64,000 nucleotides of DNA from Streptomyces jeddahensis (GTDB lineage: Bacteria; Actinomycetota; Actinomycetes; Streptomycetales; Streptomycetaceae): NCBI RefSeq assembly GCF_001642995.1, contig NZ_LOHS01000107.1, positions 40,634 through 104,633 of the forward strand. Direction: 5' to 3'. Positions 18,280 to 26,390 of this stretch are shown here, one piece after another; position 1 is the stretch's first letter, and every line of letters begins with the position of its first letter. The translations under genes and the position numbers were made by a program. A model generated the notes under the pieces. It did no database searches and was not told the origin of the DNA. It was given only the letters and a program-made list of their open reading frames with translations.

Positions 18280-18843
18280 CTAACAGGAGCCGGGAGGGAG
18301 CACGCGGCACGTCAGGCCTCCGATGGCTGCGATCCCGGCCGGGCCGACCGGGGAACCGGGGGTCGGCCAGAGCTGGAACAGCCACTCTTCCTGATGGTCG
18401 ACGGCGTCCCGGTGCCGGGGTGACCGTCGATGAGCGCGCACGCGCCAGACGCCTCGCCGACCGAGCCACACGGTGGCCACGTTGTCTCCCATGAGGTTCT
18501 GCAACTGGAGTTCCTGGCTCTCCAGCAGCGCGAAATCGCATTCCATGGCTTCGTACGCGGCCCACTCGGCGGCGATGACGGGCTCGGAGTCGTAGACCTC
18601 GAGGCTCACGGATGCGTGACGGATGTCCGAGACGGCGCTGCGTGCGACCAGACCGGAGGACGTGCAGACCAGCATCCTGCGGTAGTCCTCGTCCCGCCAC
18701 AGCCGCAGACCGTCGTCCTGGTGGCAGGCAGGGGCGTCGTAGAGGAGGAAACAGCCGTGGTCGACACGGGTTCGGGCCCATACGGTCTGGTGGGGCGACG
18801 GTGAACTGGGCGTCGACGTCTGCGAGGACCGGACTCTGCTCAT
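18280..18843 (-). CDS. Hypothetical protein (187 aa)
   Basis: No family recognised. Begins with a Ser/Thr-rich stretch (MSRVRSSQTSTPSSPSPHQT), then a compact region with many acidic and aromatic residues (GCFLLYDAPACHQDDGLRLW, VYDSEPVIAAEWAAYEAMEC) and an Arg/His-rich basic segment before a hydrophobic C terminus ending in Cys. No signal peptide or membrane segment. ATG 18843 is chosen because AGGAG lies directly upstream; a longer in-frame start at 18876 would run through a palindrome. Convergent with the hydrolase gene. A 26-bp near-perfect palindrome upstream suggests tight control by a dimeric regulator. Confidence 0.65.
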   Translation of the reverse strand: MSRVRSSQTSTPSSPSPHQTVWARTRVDHGCFLLYDAPACHQDDGLRLWRDEDYRRMLVCTSSGLVARSAVSDIRHASVSLEVYDSEPVIAAEWAAYEAMECDFALLESQELQLQNLMGDNVATVWLGRRGVWRVRAHRRSPRHRDAVDHQEEWLFQLWPTPGSPVGPAGIAAIGGLTCRVLPPGSC

Positions 18844-18868
18844 GCTCTCCTGCCGGGCTGCGTTGGAC

Positions 18869-18894
18869 GAGGACACGACGGGTGTCGTGTCCTC
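18869..18894. promoter_or_regulatory. Palindromic operator upstream of the 187-aa hypothetical gene
   Basis: GAGGACACGAC (18869-18879) and GTCGTGTCCTC (18884-18894) are perfect 11-base arms around GGGT. The site lies 26 bases upstream of the gene start, within reach of its promoter, and has no run of T that would argue for a terminator. It probably binds a dimeric repressor or activator of unknown identity. Confidence 0.6.
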
Positions 18895-19001
18895 TGTTCA
18901 CGCAGCGGGAGGGCGCGTCCGCCGGTAGACACTCCTGTTTTTTTGTGACACGGCATCACATCACGGCATTACCACCGTTATGGGCGGCAAGACGGCGTCG
19001 T

Positions 19002-20462
19002 TCAACAGGGGCGGGAGGGGCGGGCCCAGGCCGTCTTGGTCTGCATCGGCATGCCTCCCCCGCCGTTGCCGAGGGCGGCGTTCTCGGCGCGATGGGGTTG
19101 CCGATCCGCGGATTCGGTGCCGCGGGGGCCGGCCGGTGCCATGGCCTTCCCGGGCAGCGGGGGCGGGGCGTTCGGCGGTACAGCCATCGGCGGTACGGCC
19201 ATGGGTCCTCCGCCGGCTCGCCCGGGTGTCGGAGGGATGGTCAGCTGGGGGGCGAGACCGGCGACGGGGAGCTTGCCCCGATCGGCGGGGCTGCCGGGCC
19301 CTCCTGGCTTGCCTCCGTCGGAGGGCTTGCCCTTGTCCGTGGGCTTGCCTCCGTCGGCGGGCTTCCCCTTGTCCGCGGGCTTGCCTCCGTCGGCAGGCTT
19401 GCCCCCGCCCGCGGGCTTGCCCTTGTCTCCGGGCTTGCCCTTGCCTTTGGACTCGCCCTTGCCTTCGGACTTCCCCTTGCCTTTCGGCTCGCCCTTGCCT
19501 TCGGACTTCCCCTTGCCTTGCGACTCGCCCTTGCCTTCGGACCTGACGTGGCCTTTCGACTCGCCGTCGTCTTTCGACTCGTCCTTGTCCTGCGACTCGC
19601 CCTTGTCCCCGGACTCCCCGCTCCCCGAGGCGGCCGCCACCGAGGCCGACGGTACGGACGCCGGTGACAGCGACACAGAGGCGTGCGGGGACACGGGCGC
19701 GTACCCGGACGGAACCGGAAACGGCGAGGGGCCGGAGCTCACAGCGGCGGTGGTTTCCGCGGGCAGTACGCTCGGCCGTAGATGCTGCGGCGCCGGTTCC
19801 ACCGTCGCCGGCACGGGTGCGATGACGACCATCACGGCCATCGCCGTCGCGGTCGCGGCCGTCGTGGCGGCGACAGCCGGGTATGCGGGGGCGAGCCGGG
19901 CCGCGTCCGCCGCCCATCTCCACCACACGACGACCAGCCCCAGCGCCGATGCCAGCACGGCCTTCAGCGTGCTCCTCGCACGGGCCAGCAACGACTCGGC
20001 AGTCCGGTAGCTGACCCCGAGCCGCCCGGCCACCTGTAAGACCGTGAGGCCCTCCGCTCGCAGCCGCAGAGCCCTGGCCTGACGCGTGGGCAGTCGTGAC
20101 ATCGCCTCCGCCGCCCACGCGGCCTCCGCCTGATCGCACACCCGCTCGTCGAAGGACGCCGCATCCAGGGAGGCGGGGAGGCGGGACCATCTGCGATGCT
20201 CACGGATGCGCTGCCGATGCGTGTCGGTGCACAGCCGCACCGTCACACGCACAAGCCACGGAGCAAGCCCTTCCGCGTCACCGCGGTAGGACTCGACTGC
20301 GCGGATCATCGCCTCCTGCACCACGTCTTCGGCGTCCTCCACGGTGGCCGTGCGTGGACGGGCGATCCGCAGCAGGGCTTCCCGCTGCTGCACCACCGCG
20401 TGCCAGCGCACTGCTTCGTCCGGCCCGCATCCGTCAATGCCGTCCTGGACACCCACCGTCAT
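19002..20462 (-). CDS. Sigma-70-family factor with transmembrane segments and long repeat-rich C-terminal tail
   Basis: A 486-residue protein. Residues 20-170 are an ECF/SigJ-like sigma factor: region 2 (EDAEDVVQEAMIRAVESYRG, LAPWLVRVTVRLCTD) and region 4 (LPTRQARALRLRAEGLTVLQ, VAGRLGVSYRTAESLLARAR). Unlike normal sigma factors it continues with two hydrophobic stretches (about 168-183 and 195-216), then Pro/Ser-rich sequence and a charged low-complexity tail (about 275-395) of repeating EGKGESKGK and KPADGGKPADKG units, ending in Pro/Gly-rich sequence. The architecture suggests a membrane-tethered sigma factor, with the tail outside the cell or near the wall. Start 20462 has GGTGG upstream. 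No anti-sigma gene is adjacent. Promoter control may involve the inverted repeat at 20496-20518. Confidence 0.75.
   Translation of the reverse strand: MTVGVQDGIDGCGPDEAVRWHAVVQQREALLRIARPRTATVEDAEDVVQEAMIRAVESYRGDAEGLAPWLVRVTVRLCTDTHRQRIREHRRWSRLPASLDAASFDERVCDQAEAAWAAEAMSRLPTRQARALRLRAEGLTVLQVAGRLGVSYRTAESLLARARSTLKAVLASALGLVVVWWRWAADAARLAPAYPAVAATTAATATAMAVMVVIAPVPATVEPAPQHLRPSVLPAETTAAVSSGPSPFPVPSGYAPVSPHASVSLSPASVPSASVAAASGSGESGDKGESQDKDESKDDGESKGHVRSEGKGESQGKGKSEGKGEPKGKGKSEGKGESKGKGKPGDKGKPAGGGKPADGGKPADKGKPADGGKPTDKGKPSDGGKPGGPGSPADRGKLPVAGLAPQLTIPPTPGRAGGGPMAVPPMAVPPNAPPPLPGKAMAPAGPRGTESADRQPHRAENAALGNGGGGMPMQTKTAWARPSRPC
19290..19630. repeat. Coding tandem repeats of the sigma-factor tail
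   Basis: Degenerate 12-, 18- and 24-base units encoding Lys/Gly/Glu/Ser/Pro-rich motifs (EGKGES, KGKPAD and variants) run through this stretch of the sigma-factor gene. Units are in-frame, so length changes would preserve the frame. They are not CRISPR-like: no constant repeat with unique spacers. Confidence 0.8.
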
Positions 20463-20495
20463 CGGTCCACCCCTGGGGAGTTCCACCAACAACCC

Positions 20496-20518
20496 TGCAG
20501 AAGGGTAACGTTTCTGCA
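20496..20518. promoter_or_regulatory. Inverted repeat in the sigma-factor promoter region
   Basis: TGCAGAA (20496-20502) and TTCTGCA (20512-20518) are perfect 7-base arms with a 9-base spacer, 34 bases upstream of the sigma-factor start. On the minus strand the spacer holds TTACCC, overlapping a TACCCT hexamer that could be a -10 box. Probable operator. Confidence 0.45.
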
Positions 20519-20618
20519 CCCGCCTCGGTGACGGCTTCGGCGCAAGCTGACGGATAACGGGGGTACTGGCGGGCGACGAACTTGTCTGCAGGTCACGCGA
20601 GCGACATTGCCCAGAAAA

Positions 20619-21455
20619 TCATCCGAACAACCGCTCCAGCACCACCGCGATCCCGTCCTCCTCGTTCGACAGGGTCACCTCGTCGGCCACCGCCTTGAGG
20701 TCGTCGTGTGCGTTGGCCATGGCGACGCCGCGGGCGGCCCAGTGGAACATGGGGATGTCGTTGGGCATGTCGCCGAACGCGATCGTGCCGGACGGGGCCA
20801 GGCCCAGGCGTTCGGCCGCCAGTGCCAGACCGGTCGCCTTGTTTATGCCGCACGGCTGGAGCTCGACGGTGCCGGGGCCGGACATCGTCACCGCAGCCAG
20901 CGAGCCGACGGCCTGCCGGGCCGCCGCCGCCAACTCGTCGTCCGACAGCCATGGGTGGCGCAGCAGCACCTTGCTGATGGGCTCGGTCCACAGGTCGTCC
21001 CGCCGGTCCACGCGGACCGCCGGGAGCAGGGGGTGCGGCATCCGGTAGCCGGGCTCGATGAGCGTGAGGCCGTCCACCCCGTCCTGGTCCACGGCCGCGT
21101 AGACCTCGCCGACCTCCGCCTCGATCTTGCCGAGCGCCGTCTCCGCCAGTTCGCGGTCCAGGGTCACCGACCAGACCATGCGGTCCTCTCCCGCGTCGTA
21201 CAGCTGTGCTCCCTGCCCGCATACGGCCAGCCCGCGGCAGCCGAGGTCGTCGAGCAGCGGCCGTACGCGCGGCGCCGGGCGTCCGGTCACCACCAGGTGC
21301 TGGGCGCCGGCGGCGACCGCATCCGCCAGCGCGTCCCGTGACCTGTCGGAGAGCGTGTCGTCGCCGCGGAGCAGCGTTCCGTCCAGGTCTGTGGCGATCA
21401 GCGCATATGCGGGGGGTACGACGAGGGGTACGAGGGGTGCGATGGGTGCGGCCAT
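20619..21455 (-). CDS. Cof-type HAD-IIB hydrolase (sugar/nucleotide phosphatase)
   Basis: A 278-residue cytosolic HAD phosphatase. Motif I is DLDGTLLRGDD (Asp23 nucleophile, Asp25), motif II the Thr in VVTGRP, motif III the Lys in NKATGLAL, motif IV GDMPNDIPM. The C2b cap lies between. Cof-type enzymes dephosphorylate sugar phosphates, FMN or similar small molecules. The ATG at 21455 is preferred; an in-frame GTG at 21476 would add seven residues. A standalone gene between the sigma-like factor and MFS genes. Confidence 0.87.
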   Translation of the reverse strand: MAAPIAPLVPLVVPPAYALIATDLDGTLLRGDDTLSDRSRDALADAVAAGAQHLVVTGRPAPRVRPLLDDLGCRGLAVCGQGAQLYDAGEDRMVWSVTLDRELAETALGKIEAEVGEVYAAVDQDGVDGLTLIEPGYRMPHPLLPAVRVDRRDDLWTEPISKVLLRHPWLSDDELAAAARQAVGSLAAVTMSGPGTVELQPCGINKATGLALAAERLGLAPSGTIAFGDMPNDIPMFHWAARGVAMANAHDDLKAVADEVTLSNEEDGIAVVLERLFG

Positions 21456-21564
21456 GAGCCTGAGAATACGGACCATCGGCTCATCGGCCCCACGGGATGC
21501 GTAGCTTCAGTTCAGTCACATCCGCACCACAGTGGGCCGTCGGCTTCGTCCGCCTCAGTCTTCC

Positions 21565-23118
21565 TTACTGGGCCTCGGCCTCCGCCTTCGCCTTCGCCGG
21601 GGCGTCCGGCCCCGGCCGCTCCGCCCTGCGCAGCAGCAGCGCCGCCACACAGCCGCCGACGAGGACCGCCGCCGCACCCGCGAGCTGGCTGGTCTCGATG
21701 CCGGAGGTGAAGGCGTCCATGACGGCACCGCGTTCGGCGTCGTCCGTCCCGGCGGCGGCCAGAGCGGCCGGGAGGGAGCCCGCGCCGGCGACGGCGGCTG
21801 GCAGAAGGGCCGTGAACCGGGCGTTCATGACGGCGCCCAGGACGGCGACGCCCAGGCTGGTGCCGAGTTCGGACATGGTGCCGTCAACCCCGGCGCCCGC
21901 CCCTGCCTTCTCCGGGGGGATGGCACCCATCACCGCCTCGACGATGGCCGGGTTGGCGAGCGCGCAGCCCGCGCCCATGAGGACGAGACCGAGCAGCAGC
22001 ACGCCGTAGCCGTCGGTGGACGGCAGGGCGGCGACGGTGAAACCGGCGGCCAGCAGCGCCATACCGACGGCTATCGACAGCGGCAGGCCGAGGCGGCGCA
22101 TCAGCCTCGCCGAGACTCCCACGGAGTTCAGAGCGACGACGGTCAGCGCGAAGGGCGCGATGCGCAGGCCCGCCTCCAGCGGCGCGTACCCGCGGACGAA
22201 CTGCAGCTCCTGCGTCAGCAGATAGAGCGTGCCGCCGCTGCCGAAGGTGATGAGGACCACGCCCGCGACCGCCCCGACGAAGCGCCGGTCCCGGAAGAAC
22301 TCCATGTCCAGCATGGGATACGGGACACGGCGTTCCCACAGCGCGAACGCGCCGAGTACGAGTACGCCCCCTGCGGCCGGAAGCAGCACCCGGCCGGAGC
22401 TCCAGCCGTGCTCGGGCCCCGAGATGATCGCGTAGACGACCGCGGCCATGCCGACGGTGGACAGCAGTGCGCCGAGCAGGTCGGGGCGGTGCCCGCTGAG
22501 GTTCCTGGATTCGGGCACCAGGGCCCGGACGGCGACGAGTGCGAGCACGACGACGGGGATGTTGATCAGGAAGATCGCGCCCCACCAGAAGTGGGCGAGC
22601 ACCAGCCCGCCGACGGGAGGCCCGGCCGCGAAGCCGAGGGCGTTCACCGCGGCCCAGACACCGATCGCCTTGGGACGCTCTTCGGCGTCGAATATCTGTA
22701 TGGCGACGGCGAGCGTGGTGGTCAGCAGCAGCGCGCCGCCGACGCCCATGCCCGCCCGCGCGGCGATCAACTGGCCGCTGGACTGGGCGAGTCCGGCCGC
22801 CAGCGACCCGACGCCGAACAGGGCGAGCCCGGCGAGCAGCAGCCTCTTGCGGCCGTACCGGTCGGCGGCGCTGCCCGCGGCGAGCAGCAGTCCGGCCTGG
22901 ACGAGCGAGTACGCGTTGATGACCCACTGGATGTCGGCGGTCGTCGCGTCGAGATCCCTGCTGAGGGTGGGGATCGCGACGTTCAGGACCGTGTTGTCGA
23001 GCACCACCGTGAGCTGGGCGAGGCAGATCACGGCGAGGATCAGCCACCGCGCGGGAAGCCGGGCAGCTGCCGGGGCCGCGGTGGACCCGTCGGCGGCCGT
23101 GTCGGCGGCCGCGGTCAC
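21565..23118 (-). CDS. MFS exporter of the DHA2 (14-TM, EmrB/QacA) type
   Basis: A 517-residue membrane protein with about 14 hydrophobic segments and the DHA2 signature LTVVLDNTVLNVAIPTLSRD in TM1, plus the motif-A-like GSAADRYGRKRLLLAGLALF. Members export drugs, dyes or secondary metabolites with proton antiport. It is divergent from the penicillin-acylase-like and acyltransferase genes, with an iron-box-like site between (23267-23285), so it may export a siderophore or its conjugate; this is inference. The GTG start at 23118 has no strong ribosome site, so the true start or a leaderless transcript remains open. Confidence 0.87.
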   Translation of the reverse strand: MTAAADTAADGSTAAPAAARLPARWLILAVICLAQLTVVLDNTVLNVAIPTLSRDLDATTADIQWVINAYSLVQAGLLLAAGSAADRYGRKRLLLAGLALFGVGSLAAGLAQSSGQLIAARAGMGVGGALLLTTTLAVAIQIFDAEERPKAIGVWAAVNALGFAAGPPVGGLVLAHFWWGAIFLINIPVVVLALVAVRALVPESRNLSGHRPDLLGALLSTVGMAAVVYAIISGPEHGWSSGRVLLPAAGGVLVLGAFALWERRVPYPMLDMEFFRDRRFVGAVAGVVLITFGSGGTLYLLTQELQFVRGYAPLEAGLRIAPFALTVVALNSVGVSARLMRRLGLPLSIAVGMALLAAGFTVAALPSTDGYGVLLLGLVLMGAGCALANPAIVEAVMGAIPPEKAGAGAGVDGTMSELGTSLGVAVLGAVMNARFTALLPAAVAGAGSLPAALAAAGTDDAERGAVMDAFTSGIETSQLAGAAAVLVGGCVAALLLRRAERPGPDAPAKAKAEAEAQ

Positions 23119-23266
23119 GACTGCGCGCCGAGCGGGCCGCGTCGGAGCAGGTCGTCTGCGCTTCGGGCTCGATGTATGCGGGCTCGATACATGACAGCGT
23201 CTTCTCTTCTGACTCGTCCGGCTCTTGTTCGTCCGGCTCCTGAGGGCTACTGGACGGCGCGCGAAG

Positions 23267-23285
23267 TTAGGTTAACCTAACCGAA
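23267..23285. promoter_or_regulatory. Iron-box-like (IdeR/DmdR1) operator
   Basis: TTAGGTTAACCTAACCGAA matches the 19-base actinobacterial iron-box consensus TTAGGTTAGGCTAACCTAA at 16 positions, and contains a perfect 16-bp palindrome (GTTAGGTTAACCTAAC, 23266-23281). It lies 148 bases before the MFS start and 120 bases before the penicillin-acylase start, between divergent genes. Binding by DmdR1/IdeR under iron sufficiency would repress both sides. A TetR-type operator is an alternative reading of the same palindrome. Confidence 0.65.
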
Positions 23286-23405
23286 GTAGAACGCGGTGGG
23301 CGGCGCCTGCTCGCCGGCCCCACACGGCTCGACGGACCACATCCACCCGGCTCTTCCGTACGACGGTCAGCCTCACCCAGAGGCCGAAAGGGATGGAGAA
23401 GTGGT

Positions 23406-25580
23406 GTGAGCATCCAGGTCTACCGGGACGCGTGGGGGATCCCCCATCTGCGCGCCGGCAGCGCGCTCGAACTCGCCTATGCCCAGGGGCGGAACGCCGC
23501 CCTGGACCGGGCGTGGCAGATCGAGGTCGAGCGGCACCGGTCGCAGGGGACGACGGCCGCCTTCCTGGGTGCCGACGCCGTCGGCTGGGACCGGTTCGCC
23601 CGGCAGGCGCGACTGGACGACACCGCCAGGCGCTGCTTCGACAGGCTGGACCGGCTCGATGCGGACACCGCCGCCTGGATCAGGAGTTACGTCGACGGGG
23701 TCAACGACGGCCTCGGCCAGGGCGCCCGGCGGGCGCCGGAGTTCGAGGCCACCGGGCTGGCGCCCGGCCGGTGGCAGCCGTGGACGCCGCTGGGTGTCTG
23801 GCTGTCCACGCACATCCTGTTCGCGGGCTTCCCCACCAAGCTGTTCCGCGAGGAGGTCGCCCGCAGGCTCGGCGCCGAGGCGATCGAGTTGTTCGCCACC
23901 GACGGGCCCGGCACGTCCGGGAGCAACGGCTGGCTCGTCGCCGGCGACCGCACCGCGACCGGGGCCGCCCTGATCGCGGGCGACCCGCACCGATTCATCG
24001 AGGATCCGGGTGTCTACCAGCAGATACGCCTGGCCTGCCCGGAGTTCGACGTGGTCGGGCTGGCCGTGCCGGGCGTCCCGGGCATCGGCCATTTCGGGCA
24101 CACCGGGCAGGTGGCCTGGGCCATCACCAACGCCATGGCCGACTACCAGGACCTCTACCGGGAACAGCTCCGGCGCCGCGGGGACCATGGGCATGGGGTC
24201 GGGGCCGGGGTCGAGGTCGGGGCCGGGGTCGAGGTCGGGGCCGGGGTCGAGGCGCTCGGTCCCAACGGCTGGCGCCCCGCCTCGGTCCCCCTCGAGACGA
24301 TCGAGGTCGCCGGGGGCGATCCGGTCGCGGTCGAGGTCATCGAGACCGAGCGCGGCCCGGTCGTGATCGGCGGCCCGGACGATTCTGTGGCCATCAGCCT
24401 CCGCTACCCCCCGCGCGTCCGCGAGGACCTCGGCTTCGGCGCGCTGCCCGCGCTGCTGAGGGCCAGGAGCGTCGCCGACGTGGACCGGGCCTTCGACCAG
24501 TGGGCCGAGCCCGTCAACGTCGTGCAGGCCGCGGACACCGAGGGCGGGCTGCTGCACCGCGTCGCCGGTGCGGTGCCGCGCCGCCACCGGGACAACATGC
24601 TGCGGGTCGTGCCGGCCTGGGAGCCCGGGCACGAGTGGCTCGGCTGGCACGAGCCACCGCGCGAGGACGTCGACGGTGTCGCCGTCATGGCGAACCAGCG
24701 GGGTCTCGCGGGGCCGCTCGGCGTGGAGTTCGCGCCACCGCACCGACAGCGGAGGATCCGGCAGCTCCTCGACGCGTCGGCGTCCTGGTCCGGCAAGGAC
24801 ATGGCGGCGATCCACACCGACACCCATCTGGCTTCCGCCCGGGCTCTCATCGACGTGCTCGAGGGGCTGGCGGGGACGGAGGGGCTGCCGGAAGGGCTTG
24901 AGAGGCTCAGCCCGGAGGCCGCGCGGCTGCGTGAGCGACTGCTGCGCTGGGACCGCCGGATGGATGCCGCGAGCACCGACGCGACGGCATACGCGGCCGT
25001 GCGGGCGGCGGTGGTGCGGCGGCTGGCGGCTCATCCGGCCCTGTCCGGCCTGAGCGAGCCCCCGCCGTATCCCGCGATCTTCCAGCCCTGGCTCGCCCTG
25101 GTACCGCGGGTCGCCTACGCACTGGAAGCCCTGCTGACGTCACGTCGGATCCCTGGCGTCGAGGGAACCGACCGGCTGAGGACCGACGTCGTCAGAGCGG
25201 CCCTGGAGGAGGTGGCCGCCGACGTGACCGCCGCCGGAGGGGAAACCGTGCCATGGAGCGAGATGCACCGCCTCGCACCCTGGCAGGCCCTGCCCGACGC
25301 GACGGGCGAGCAGTGGCCGGGCCTGTCCGGCGACCACGACTGTGTGCTGGCCACCTCCAGCGTTCCGGGCGTCACGGACCACAGCGCACGCGGCCCCGCC
25401 GCGCGCTACGTCTGGGACCTCGGGCGCCGCGAGGACAGCCTCTGGGTCGTCCCCTTCGGGGCCTCCGGCGTACCCGGTGACGCCCACCACCGCGACCAGC
25501 TGCCGCTGTGGCTCCAAGGCGAACTCGCCCCCGTGACCACCGACTGGAACCTTCTGACCGAGGAGAGTCATGACCGCTGA
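23406..25580 (+). CDS. Penicillin acylase (Ntn hydrolase) family protein, DesG-like
   Basis: A 724-residue Ntn-hydrolase. The autocatalytic site GTSGSNGWLVAGDRTATG has the nucleophile Ser at about 173 after Gly, with downstream GDPHRF and GVPGIGHFGHTGQVAW as in penicillin/AHL acylases; the precursor would be cut into alpha and beta chains. There is no signal peptide, unusual for the family, so it is probably cytosolic. It overlaps the next gene, a siderophore-type acetyltransferase, by 11 bases. An acylase/acyltransferase pair of this kind (DesG, DesH) accompanies desferrioxamine genes in some Streptomyces, and an iron-box-like site lies upstream, but no desABCD is present here. Residues 265-282 are a perfect triple VGAGVE repeat. 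Confidence 0.8.
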   Translation: MSIQVYRDAWGIPHLRAGSALELAYAQGRNAALDRAWQIEVERHRSQGTTAAFLGADAVGWDRFARQARLDDTARRCFDRLDRLDADTAAWIRSYVDGVNDGLGQGARRAPEFEATGLAPGRWQPWTPLGVWLSTHILFAGFPTKLFREEVARRLGAEAIELFATDGPGTSGSNGWLVAGDRTATGAALIAGDPHRFIEDPGVYQQIRLACPEFDVVGLAVPGVPGIGHFGHTGQVAWAITNAMADYQDLYREQLRRRGDHGHGVGAGVEVGAGVEVGAGVEALGPNGWRPASVPLETIEVAGGDPVAVEVIETERGPVVIGGPDDSVAISLRYPPRVREDLGFGALPALLRARSVADVDRAFDQWAEPVNVVQAADTEGGLLHRVAGAVPRRHRDNMLRVVPAWEPGHEWLGWHEPPREDVDGVAVMANQRGLAGPLGVEFAPPHRQRRIRQLLDASASWSGKDMAAIHTDTHLASARALIDVLEGLAGTEGLPEGLERLSPEAARLRERLLRWDRRMDAASTDATAYAAVRAAVVRRLAAHPALSGLSEPPPYPAIFQPWLALVPRVAYALEALLTSRRIPGVEGTDRLRTDVVRAALEEVAADVTAAGGETVPWSEMHRLAPWQALPDATGEQWPGLSGDHDCVLATSSVPGVTDHSARGPAARYVWDLGRREDSLWVVPFGASGVPGDAHHRDQLPLWLQGELAPVTTDWNLLTEESHDR
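24198..24251. repeat. Three perfect tandem 18-base repeats within the acylase gene
   Basis: GTCGGGGCCGGGGTCGAG is repeated three times exactly (24198-24215, 24216-24233, 24234-24251), in frame, encoding VGAGVE each time. It falls in a surface-loop position between conserved blocks of the acylase and is likely variable between strains. Confidence 0.9.
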
Positions 25581-26253
25581 GTCCCCCGCTGACACCCCCG
25601 TCGAGTCCCCTGTCACCGCCACCCATGTCGAGTCCCCTGTCACCACCTCAGTCGAGTCCCCTTCCGCCTCCCCTGTCGAGTACCCGGTCCGTTCCCGAGA
25701 CGCCGTGTACGAGCAGACGGTCGACGGCTTCGGCACGGTCCGCGTCGTACCGGTGGATCCGGCCGGCGACATCGACCTGATCCACGACTGGGTCTCCGAG
25801 GAGCGCGCCCGTTTCTGGGGCATGCGCGACGTCGGCCGGGAGCGCGTCCTGGAGATCTACGCGTACCTGGACTCCCTCACCACGCACCACGCGTACCTGA
25901 TCCACCGGGACGACAAGCCGGTCGCGCTCTTCCAGACGTACGAACCGGAGTCCGACCCGGTCGGCGAGTGCTACGACGTCCAGCCCGGCGACTTCGGCAT
26001 ACATCTCATGGTGGGTCCTTCGGGCGGCGCCCAGGAGCCGGGATTCACCGGCACCCTCCTCTCCGTCTTTCTCGCCTTCGTGCTGTCGGTCCCGGGCCGG
26101 CAGCGGATCGTGGCCGAACCCGACGCCCGCAACGACAAGGCCATCACGCGCCTGGTCCGGCAGGGCTTCATACGCGGGCCCCAGATCGACCTGCCGGAGA
26201 AGCGGGCGCAGCTGGTGTTCCTGAGCCGGGAGACCTTCGAGGGCCGCCGCTGA
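25570..26253 (+). CDS. Siderophore-type GNAT acetyltransferase (IucB/DesH-like)
   Basis: A 227-residue protein. After an unusual 40-residue N terminus of repeated VESPV motifs comes a GNAT domain of the hydroxamate-siderophore class: DIDLIHDWVSEERARFWGMR, HHAYLIHRDDKPVALFQTYE, CYDVQPGDFGIHLMVGP and EPDARNDKAITRLVRQGF, the last two typical of IucB/AlcB-type N-acyltransferases. It would acylate an amino or hydroxylamino group using acyl-CoA. ATG 25570 follows GAGGAGAG and lies within the end of the acylase gene, so the two are coupled. It probably acts with the acylase on a siderophore or precursor, under iron control; this is inference from context. Confidence 0.8.
   Translation: MTAESPADTPVESPVTATHVESPVTTSVESPSASPVEYPVRSRDAVYEQTVDGFGTVRVVPVDPAGDIDLIHDWVSEERARFWGMRDVGRERVLEIYAYLDSLTTHHAYLIHRDDKPVALFQTYEPESDPVGECYDVQPGDFGIHLMVGPSGGAQEPGFTGTLLSVFLAFVLSVPGRQRIVAEPDARNDKAITRLVRQGFIRGPQIDLPEKRAQLVFLSRETFEGRR
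25600..25680. repeat. In-frame direct repeats at the start of the GNAT gene
   Basis: GTCGAGTCCCCTGTCACC occurs at 25600-25617 and 25627-25644 exactly, with partial copies from 25651 and 25675. They encode VESPVT-like units in the extra N-terminal segment of the acetyltransferase and do not belong to the GNAT fold. Confidence 0.8.
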
Positions 26254-26390
26254 GCCGGGCGGAGCACGGTCGGCTCCGGGGTGAGGAGGCGGCGGCGCGG
26301 ACTCCGTCCCGCACAGGAAACGCACTGCCTATCGCCTGCAACTGCCCCGTAACGTGAGGCACACCCACACGGAAAGCGAGGCAGGAACAG

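Noticed and set aside
19290..19630. CRISPR-like array in the sigma-factor tail
   Set aside because: Units are degenerate, in frame, contiguous and coding (KPADGG, EGKGES); no constant repeats with unique spacers and no cas genes.
24198..24251. VGAGVE repeat as an elastin- or collagen-like domain
   Set aside because: Only three short units in a loop of an Ntn hydrolase; better explained as a minisatellite.
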